The position numbers and the translations under genes are program-made. A stretch of DNA of 42,614 nucleotides from JBPBQZ01 sp050955105 (GTDB taxonomy: Bacteria; Pseudomonadota; Gammaproteobacteria; Burkholderiales; Burkholderiaceae): positions 1 through 42,614 of the forward strand of contig JBPBQZ010000016.1 of assembly GCA_050955105.1 (NCBI GenBank). The letters are read 5' to 3'. This document shows, in pieces, positions 22,644 to 28,915 of this stretch (position 1 is the first letter of the stretch; every line of letters begins with the position of its first letter). A model generated the notes under the pieces. The model was not told where the DNA came from, made no database searches, and worked only from the letters and a program-made list of their open reading frames with translations.

Positions 22644-24637
22644 CCACCCTGCCGTCAGACGCGGCGACGGCGCCATCGCCCGGGCCCGAAGTCCGCACGC
22701 CCGACATTGGGCGCGTGCCGATCGGTTCGGAAGCCGAGCGGCGGCTCACGCAAATTTGGGAAGCCGCACCGGGCTGGCGCGGCTGGCTGTCGACGGTCGA
22801 CCATAAATCGGTCGGCATCCGTTATATCGTCACCTCGATGCTGTTCCTGGTGGCGGGTGGTGTCGAAGCGCTGGTGATGCGCGTGCAATTGGCACGGCCG
22901 AACGTCGGGCTCTTGAGCCCGGAGGCCTACAACCAACTGTTCACGATGCACGGCATGACCATGATTTTTCTCTACGCACTGCCGGTGCTGTCGGGCTTCT
23001 CCAATTACCTATGGCCGTTGCTGCTGGGTTCGCGCGACATGGCTTTCCCGCGCCTGAACGCGCTGTCGTACTGGGTCTATCTGTTCGCCGGCCTATTCCT
23101 TTACGCGAGCTTCCCGCTGGGCGAGGCGCCCGACGGGGGTTGGTTCAACTATGTACCGCTGACCAGCCGTACCTATAGCCCTGGCCCGAACATCGACGTC
23201 TATGCGTTGGGCATGGTGTTGCTGGGTGTATCGACCACCGTCGGCGCCGCCAATTTCGTGGTGACGCTGTTTCGCATGCGCGCGCCGGGCATGTCGATCA
23301 ATCGTGTGCCGATTTTGATATGGGGCACGCTGGCGGCCTCGGTCGGCAATCTGTTTGCCGTGCCGGCCGTCAGCCTGGCTTTCTTGCTGTTGTGGATGGA
23401 TCGGCAATTCGGCACGCATTTCTTCGACGCGCTGAACGGTGGTCGACCGTTGCTGTGGCAGCACCTGTTCTGGATGTTCGCGCATCCATGGGTCTACGTG
23501 GTGGTGTTGCCGGCGATGGGCATTGTGTCCGACGCGCTACCTACGTTTTGCCGGCGACCCTTGGTGGGTTACTCCGCGGTCGCGCTGGCGACGGTGGCGA
23601 CCATGATGGTGGGCTTTGGTGTCTGGGTGCATCACATGTTCGCCACCGGCATCCCGGCGCTGGCACTGTCGGTGTTCGGTGCCGCCAGCTTGGCGATCTC
23701 GATTCCGAGCGCGGTCTCGGTGTTCGCCTGGATTGCCACCATCTGGACCGGGCGCCCGGTATTCAAAACGCCGTTCCTGTATTTCTCCGCGTTCATCTTT
23801 CTGTTTGTGGTGGGCGGGGTATCGGGCGTGATGACCGCCGCGGTCGCGCTCGACTGGCAGCTCACCGATACCTATTTCGTGGTGGCGCACCTGCATTACG
23901 TGCTGCTTGGCATCAACGTCTTCCCGGTGCTCGGCGGCATTCAGTACTGGTTTCCGAAATACACCGGCCGCATGATGAGCGAGCGGCTCGGCAAGTGGAG
24001 CTTCTGGATCGTCTTCATAGGCTTCAATCTGGGCTTCTTCCCGATGCACGTAGCTGGTCTGCTCGGCATGCCGCGGCGCATCTATACCTATGCGCCAGGC
24101 ATGGGCTGGACCACCGTCAACATGCTGTCGTCAATCGGCTCTTTCGTGCTGGCGATCGGCATCCTGCTGTTCCTCGTCAATGTCGCCATCAGCTTGCGGC
24201 GCGGCGCGCCGGCGGGACGTAATCCCTGGGACGCATCGTCTTTGGAATGGTCGGTGGAATCGCCCCCCAAGCCGTATAACTTTGCCGTAATCCCGCTGGT
24301 CGGAAGCCGCTATCCGTTGTGGGAGGGCAGCGACGCCGAACCGGAGACCGGCACGCAGCTCGATGTCGGCTACGTGTTGGCCGATGGTCGGCAGACGCTC
24401 GGTACCACGCCGCTCGATGCGCGGCCCGATGTGATCCTGCAAATGCCCGACGATTCTTATGCGCCGTTGATCACCGCAGTCGGCGGCGCGCTGCTGACGG
24501 TCGGCGCGCTGCTACATTCATTCAGCGTGGCGGGGCTCGGGGCGCTGGTTTGCGCCGCGGGCCTGATCGCCTGGACTTGGCCGCGTGCCAGTCTGGCGCA
24601 ACGCCGCGGCACTGTGCCATTCGACGCGCAGGGGTAG
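22640..24637 (+). CDS. ctaD: Heme-copper oxidase subunit I lacking the helix VI Glu and K-channel Lys
   Basis: This 665-residue subunit holds all metal ligands: the heme His in TMHGMTM, CuB His282 in HPWVY with the cross-linking Tyr286, the HH pair in WVHHMFATG, and the two His in FVVAHLHYVLL. D-channel Asp133 is kept (RDMAFPRLN). Helix VI reads HPWVY where most A1-type enzymes have HPEVY, so the proton-shuttling Glu is Trp. The K-channel site reads PSAVSVFAW (Ser360) where PTGIKIFSW is usual. About 130 residues follow helix XII and include two extra TM helices (ITAVGGALLTVGALLHSFSV; LGALVCAAGLIAWTW). It reduces O2 at the inner membrane. It is coupled to coxB by overlap. Confidence 0.95.
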   Translation: MTTLPSDAATAPSPGPEVRTPDIGRVPIGSEAERRLTQIWEAAPGWRGWLSTVDHKSVGIRYIVTSMLFLVAGGVEALVMRVQLARPNVGLLSPEAYNQLFTMHGMTMIFLYALPVLSGFSNYLWPLLLGSRDMAFPRLNALSYWVYLFAGLFLYASFPLGEAPDGGWFNYVPLTSRTYSPGPNIDVYALGMVLLGVSTTVGAANFVVTLFRMRAPGMSINRVPILIWGTLAASVGNLFAVPAVSLAFLLLWMDRQFGTHFFDALNGGRPLLWQHLFWMFAHPWVYVVVLPAMGIVSDALPTFCRRPLVGYSAVALATVATMMVGFGVWVHHMFATGIPALALSVFGAASLAISIPSAVSVFAWIATIWTGRPVFKTPFLYFSAFIFLFVVGGVSGVMTAAVALDWQLTDTYFVVAHLHYVLLGINVFPVLGGIQYWFPKYTGRMMSERLGKWSFWIVFIGFNLGFFPMHVAGLLGMPRRIYTYAPGMGWTTVNMLSSIGSFVLAIGILLFLVNVAISLRRGAPAGRNPWDASSLEWSVESPPKPYNFAVIPLVGSRYPLWEGSDAEPETGTQLDVGYVLADGRQTLGTTPLDARPDVILQMPDDSYAPLITAVGGALLTVGALLHSFSVAGLGALVCAAGLIAWTWPRASLAQRRGTVPFDAQG

Positions 24638-24640
24638 GCA

Positions 24641-25276
24641 ATGGAAGCTATCGACGAGCCGATGCATCCAGACGAGCGGCACGCTACCGACGCGGCGCAG
24701 CCGCTGTTGCCGCTCGGCAGCTTCGGCAAGCATGCGGGCGGTTGGTACGGGGTATTGACGCTGATCGCCACCGAAGCCGCCTTGTTCGGATACCTGATCT
24801 TTTCCTATCTCTATCTGGCTTCGCAGACCACCGTGCACTGGCCGCCCGAGGGCATGCCAAAGCTCGGACCCGGCCTGGCCGGCACGGCCATGCTGCTGGT
24901 CAGTAGTGTGTTCGTCTGGGGCGCCGAGCGGCTTGCCCGCAACGGCCGCCGCCTGCTGTCGGTGCTGTCGATGCTGGTGGCTGTCGCTTTAGGCGTGGCG
25001 TTCATCGTCGTGCAGCTCGGCGAGTGGCGTGACCATCCGTATGGCCCGACTGCGAACACCTACGGCTCGCTGTACTTCATCATCACCGGCTTCCATTTAC
25101 TGCACGTGGCGATCGGGCTGCTGATCTTGCTGCTGCTGGCAGGCTGGACCGCGCTCGGCTATTTCGATCGAGAACGCTCGGCGCCGCTCACCATTGGCGG
25201 TGCGTATTGGCATTTTGTCGATGTGGTGTGGTTGTTCATCTTCAGCACGCTCTACCTGACCCCTTATCTTTTCTGA
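24641..25276 (+). CDS. ctaE: Cytochrome c oxidase subunit III
   Basis: The protein has 211 residues and five TM helices in the short (caa3/cytochrome bo type) subunit III form. Visible family features are LIATEAALFGYLIFSYLYL in the first helix, the conserved EWRDHPYGPTANTYGSLYFIITGFHLLHV, and a final GAYWHFVDVVWLFIFSTLYL. It stabilises subunit I and the D-pathway. It starts 3 bp after subunit I. Confidence 0.93.
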   Translation: MEAIDEPMHPDERHATDAAQPLLPLGSFGKHAGGWYGVLTLIATEAALFGYLIFSYLYLASQTTVHWPPEGMPKLGPGLAGTAMLLVSSVFVWGAERLARNGRRLLSVLSMLVAVALGVAFIVVQLGEWRDHPYGPTANTYGSLYFIITGFHLLHVAIGLLILLLLAGWTALGYFDRERSAPLTIGGAYWHFVDVVWLFIFSTLYLTPYLF

Positions 25277-25287
25277 TTGCGCAAGCG

Positions 25288-25728
25288 ATGGCCGATCCAC
25301 AGCATCCGTCCACTCTGTCCCGTTCGCCACGCGTGTCGACGCTCGGCTTGTGGCTGGCCTTGTTCGGCGCGCCGGCCACCTGGGCGCTGCTGACGGTATC
25401 GGTGCAAACGCTCGCTGCCTATGGTTGTTTCCCGAAATACGAGCCGGTAACGCGGCCCGTGCTGCCGCATCTGGCCGCCTGGATATGGAGCTTGAGCGGT
25501 TTGGGCGTGATCATTGGACTGACGACCATCGGCCTGGCCTGGCGGCTGTGGCGCATCGTGCACCGCCCGCTCGACAAGTCGCGCCATGAGGTGTTCGATG
25601 TGGCCAGCGGCCGCGAACGCTTCCTGACCTGGATGGCGGTCATGACGAGTGTCGGCTTTACGGTTGCCATGGTCTTTGAAACCGCGGCGGTGTGGTTGGT
25701 CGACGTTTGCGGGAGCGCGGCATCATGA
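25288..25728 (+). CDS. Small membrane protein of the oxidase operon
   Basis: This 146-residue protein has three hydrophobic segments (LWLALFGAPATWALLTVSV, WIWSLSGLGVIIGLTTIGLAW and FLTWMAVMTSVGFTVAMVF) and a conserved-looking cysteine after the first. It starts 11 bp after subunit III, and its stop overlaps the start of the triheme cytochrome. Membrane proteins of this type often accompany caa3-type operons in proteobacteria; an assembly or subunit IV role is inferred only from position. The start at 25288 is chosen because the earlier frame lies inside subunit III. Confidence 0.78.
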   Translation: MADPQHPSTLSRSPRVSTLGLWLALFGAPATWALLTVSVQTLAAYGCFPKYEPVTRPVLPHLAAWIWSLSGLGVIIGLTTIGLAWRLWRIVHRPLDKSRHEVFDVASGRERFLTWMAVMTSVGFTVAMVFETAAVWLVDVCGSAAS

Positions 25729-27053
25729 TGCGACGCATGGCCGCTCTCGCATTCCTGGCGCTCGGCCTCGCGAGTGCCCCGACGCATGCCGCCGAGGCAA
25801 CGGCACCAGCCGCCGAGGCAACGGCGCCAGCACTGATTGCCAGAGGCGCCTATCTGGCGAAAGCGGCCGACTGCGCCGCCTGCCACGATGCGCCCGATGG
25901 CCGACATTTTGCCGGCGGCGCGGCCATTAATTCGCCATTCGGCGCGATTTACGGCAGCAATATCACGCCCGACCCGGCCACCGGCATTGGCCGCTACAGC
26001 TTGCAAGATTTCACGGCGGCACTACGCCAAGGGGTGGCGCCTGGCGGCAAGCGCCTCTATCCCGCCATGCCCTATGCCTCGTTCGCCAAGGTGAACGACG
26101 ATGATATCGCTGCGCTTTACGCCTATTTCATGCACGGCGTGCCGCCCGTCGCACATACGCCGCCGCCTACGCGACTACCGTTTCCGTTCAACCAGCGCTG
26201 GGGCTTGATGTTCTGGGACTGGGCCTTCGGGGCGCCGCGTCGCTTCGAAGCAGACGCCGCGCACGACGCGGAATGGAACCGTGGCGCCTATCTGGTACAG
26301 GGGCTAGGGCATTGTGGCGCTTGTCATACGCCACGCGGGCCGGCTTTCGAGGAGCGCGGCTATGACCCGCGCAGTCGTCACTACCTCACCGGGGGCGTTA
26401 ACGACAACTGGTTCGCGCCGAGCTTGCGCGGCGATCAGGGTGCCGGCCTGGGGCGTTTCAGCCAGGCAGATCTGGCGGCTTTTCTGAAGACCGGCCATGG
26501 CGGCGGCACCATCGCCTATGGTGCGATGACGCAGGCAGTCGAGGAGAGTTTGCAATACCTGACTGACGCGGACGCATCGGCGATCGCGCATTACCTCAAG
26601 TCGCTGCCGGCTGAAGGGGGCGGCGGCCGCTATCAGCCGGCGGCCATGACGGGTCCTTACGCCGCCTCGCGTGAGCGCCCGATGGGCAATAGCGCCGCCA
26701 GCGACGATGCCGTCGTGGTCGAGAAACCCGGCGCCGGTCTGTATCAAAATTATTGCGCGAAATGCCATCAGGCCCGGGGCGAGGGCGTCGCGGGCAAGTA
26801 TCCCGCGCTGGCGGGCAACCCGACGCTGCTGGGCGACGATACGACATCGCCGTTGCGCATCATTCTGGAAGGGGCGCGCGCGCCAGCCACGGCCGCCGGA
26901 CCACCGCCGAAGAAAATGCCCGGCTTTGCGCGGCAGTTGAACGATCTGGAGATCGCGCAACTACTCAGCTATGTCCGCGAATCGTGGGGCAATTCCGCGG
27001 CGCCGGTTACGTCGCGCGACGTAAATACGTTGCGCCGCGCGCTGCATCGCTGA
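25725..27053 (+). CDS. Secreted triheme cytochrome c (AdhB/gluconate dehydrogenase subunit-like)
   Basis: The protein has 442 residues, a signal peptide (MMRRMAALAFLALGLASAPTHA) and three heme c motifs: CAACH at 50-54, CGACH at 197-201 and CAKCH at 344-348. Domains 1 and 2 have the pattern GAYLAKAADCAACH / GAYLVQGLGHCGACHTPRG seen in membrane-bound alcohol, aldehyde and gluconate dehydrogenase cytochrome subunits. Those proteins pass electrons from periplasmic dehydrogenases to quinone or oxidases. Here no dehydrogenase gene is adjacent; it is the last gene of the oxidase operon. It probably feeds the heme c of CoxB (inference). An 8-residue Ala/Glu/Thr/Pro repeat follows the signal peptide. 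It starts in an ATGA overlap and ends 1 bp before the convergent siaD stop. Confidence 0.92.
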   Translation: MMRRMAALAFLALGLASAPTHAAEATAPAAEATAPALIARGAYLAKAADCAACHDAPDGRHFAGGAAINSPFGAIYGSNITPDPATGIGRYSLQDFTAALRQGVAPGGKRLYPAMPYASFAKVNDDDIAALYAYFMHGVPPVAHTPPPTRLPFPFNQRWGLMFWDWAFGAPRRFEADAAHDAEWNRGAYLVQGLGHCGACHTPRGPAFEERGYDPRSRHYLTGGVNDNWFAPSLRGDQGAGLGRFSQADLAAFLKTGHGGGTIAYGAMTQAVEESLQYLTDADASAIAHYLKSLPAEGGGGRYQPAAMTGPYAASRERPMGNSAASDDAVVVEKPGAGLYQNYCAKCHQARGEGVAGKYPALAGNPTLLGDDTTSPLRIILEGARAPATAAGPPPKKMPGFARQLNDLEIAQLLSYVRESWGNSAAPVTSRDVNTLRRALHR

Positions 27054-27054
27054 G

Positions 27055-27933
27055 CTAGTCGGCCGGCGGCACCGGCTTATCCATTGCCGTGGAGTAACGC
27101 GCCACCTGTCCGCGGCCGTTGCGCTTCGCGTAATACAGCGCCGCGTCGGCACGCCTGACACTTTCCTCCGGCGTTTCGATCGACTGCACGAGATAGATGC
27201 CGATGCTGCTGCCGACCTGTGGCGCGTGCGAGTCTTCCTGGCCGGCCGCCGCTGCCGCATCGGCGCCGACGCCGCGAATCGCCGCCAGCAACTTGTTGGC
27301 GACGGCTTCGAGTCCGCGCATGTCGGTAGTCGGCAGCACTACCAGGAATTCCTCGCCGCCCCAGCGCGCGCAGGCGTCGGTGGAGCGGGTGTTGGCGCGC
27401 AAGGTATGCGCGACGCACAACAGCACCTGATCGCCGGCGGCATGGCCGAAACGGTCGTTGATGGTCTTGAAATGATCGAGGTCGATCATCAGCAAACCGA
27501 AGGGTGCGCCCTCGCGCGCCAGTCGTTCGCGCGACAAGCGCAATTCGTGCAGTGCGCCGGATCGATTCAGCAGGCCGGTCAACGGATCGGAGGCCGCGCG
27601 TTCGGACAAGGCCTTGTTGGAATCGATGACTTGCGCTTGCAGCCGGTCGCTGATGCGGGCGATCTTGTCGAGCTTGCCGGCCAGCCGCAGATAACGTTCG
27701 GAGAACCAGGCAATCTCGTCGACCAGCGGGTGCTCGCCATATTCGCTGACGATGCGCGCGAAACGCTGACGCACTTCCGCGTCGCCATAAATGTGCGGGA
27801 AGGCCGCCGGGGGCGGCGGTGGCAGTGATTCGTCGGTGAGGCTCTGGGAGGGCGGATTCTTGCCGGCCCCGGGCCGCGAGGGTTCGACTGGCAGGCGCGC
27901 GGCAGAGTCGGGCGAATCCGCTGAATTGTCCAT
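27055..27933 (-). CDS. siaD: SiaD-like diguanylate cyclase (GGDEF)
   Basis: This 292-residue cytoplasmic cyclase has an N-terminal Pro/Ser-rich stretch, a helical region at about 45-110 (the stalk that in SiaD binds SiaC), and a GGDEF domain. The signature is GGEEF at 192-196. The product-inhibition site RxxD (RSTD) is at 183-186, correctly five residues upstream. The metal-binding LLMIDLDHFKTINDRFGH segment is intact. It should make c-di-GMP. It is the last gene of a minus-strand operon, 4 bp after siaC. In Pseudomonas, unphosphorylated SiaC activates SiaD and promotes aggregation; the same is inferred here. Confidence 0.92.
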   Translation of the reverse strand: MDNSADSPDSAARLPVEPSRPGAGKNPPSQSLTDESLPPPPPAAFPHIYGDAEVRQRFARIVSEYGEHPLVDEIAWFSERYLRLAGKLDKIARISDRLQAQVIDSNKALSERAASDPLTGLLNRSGALHELRLSRERLAREGAPFGLLMIDLDHFKTINDRFGHAAGDQVLLCVAHTLRANTRSTDACARWGGEEFLVVLPTTDMRGLEAVANKLLAAIRGVGADAAAAAGQEDSHAPQVGSSIGIYLVQSIETPEESVRRADAALYYAKRNGRGQVARYSTAMDKPVPPAD

Positions 27934-27937
27934 GGCC

Positions 27938-28354
27938 TTACTCGCTGATCATCGAAATCGAAAACGGGAAACTGACGTCTTCGCGAAATTCCTCGGCGGC
28001 TTCGAGCGCGCGTGGATTGCCGGCTTCGTAGCGCCACACCAGGGATACGTTGCGCCCCGCCAGGTGGGCGTCTTCCATGATGTCGAACAGATCCATCAGG
28101 CTTTTGATGCTGCCGGTATTGATATACGACAGCGTCAATTCGGCCTGCACATTTTTTCCGCCCGCCGCGAGATACGCTTGTAACCAGTCTAGTATGGGTC
28201 GGAAAAATTCGGCGCTGTTTTCAGGATAGCTTTCACCGCTCAGGGCGATGCTGCCGTTGGCCGGGTCGAGCCGCACCGCGGGCGTCGAAACGCCGGCTTC
28301 GCGTTCCAGGCGCTCGGGTCGACCGATTTGCGCGGCGGGATGCCTTGTCTGCAT
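27938..28354 (-). CDS. siaC: SiaC-like switch protein (DUF1987)
   Basis: The protein has 138 residues and the DUF1987/SiaC fold: IALSGESYPENSAEFFRPIL, then LSYINTGSIKSLMDLFDIME, then VSLVWRYEAGNPRALEAAEEF. The Thr in YINTGSIK corresponds to the residue phosphorylated in Pseudomonas SiaC. The phosphorylated form is inactive and the unphosphorylated form binds and activates SiaD. The roughly 25-residue N-terminal lead is basic. GAGGAG is well placed before the ATG. It lies between siaB (9 bp) and siaD (4 bp). Confidence 0.9.
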   Translation of the reverse strand: MQTRHPAAQIGRPERLEREAGVSTPAVRLDPANGSIALSGESYPENSAEFFRPILDWLQAYLAAGGKNVQAELTLSYINTGSIKSLMDLFDIMEDAHLAGRNVSLVWRYEAGNPRALEAAEEFREDVSFPFSISMISE

Positions 28355-28363
28355 GACGTCTCC

Positions 28364-28915
28364 TCAGATCACGGCAATCAAATGGAAAAAGGCTGTCTCG
28401 CTGTCGATTTCTCGAATCTGGTATTCGAGCGGCTGGCTTGCCTTGCGTGCCATATCGATCAAGCCGAGGCCAGCGGTGGCCGTGTCGAGCGTGCGTGCGT
28501 GGCGCCGCTGTTCTTTATAGCGACTTTTCAGCGCCTCGGCGTCGAGCCCCGCCAACCCGTCGATCTGCGCGGCGAGGCCGGCCACGTCGGCGCGTGCTAC
28601 CGGATTGCCGGCCGTCACCAGATAGTTCGCGTCGAGCTTGCCGATCGCCACCGTGGCGGTGTCGAGCCGTGCGCCATTCCAGCCCGCTTCGGCCTTGTGC
28701 TTGGCGTAGTTGCGGATGTTTTGTGTCTGTTCGATATATACGGCGAAAACGTCGTACAGCTTTTCATCGCTCAGGCGCTCTTCATGCAAATAGCGTTTGA
28801 TGGCCACGCCCAGTTGCTCGATGATGCTTTGCGACAGTGGGCCGTTAAAGCAGAGCAATACGTTGGACTGCTCCAGCTGGTTGTGCAAAGACCACAAATC
28901 AATGCTTGTTGGCAT
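28364..28915 (-). CDS. siaB: SiaB-like protein kinase acting on SiaC
   Basis: This 183-residue protein resembles the SiaB family (GHKL-like small kinases, formerly a DUF): LLCFNGPLSQSIIEQLG at the start, FAVYIEQTQNIRNYA as the N-box-like helix, and TATAGLGLIDMARKA near the C-terminus. In Pseudomonas SiaB phosphorylates SiaC, opposed by SiaA. The start is ATG 28915 with GGAGG just upstream, overlapping the end of siaA. The GTG at 28918 is a poorer candidate because it is too close to the Shine-Dalgarno. Confidence 0.85.
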   Translation of the reverse strand: MPTSIDLWSLHNQLEQSNVLLCFNGPLSQSIIEQLGVAIKRYLHEERLSDEKLYDVFAVYIEQTQNIRNYAKHKAEAGWNGARLDTATVAIGKLDANYLVTAGNPVARADVAGLAAQIDGLAGLDAEALKSRYKEQRRHARTLDTATAGLGLIDMARKASQPLEYQIREIDSETAFFHLIAVI

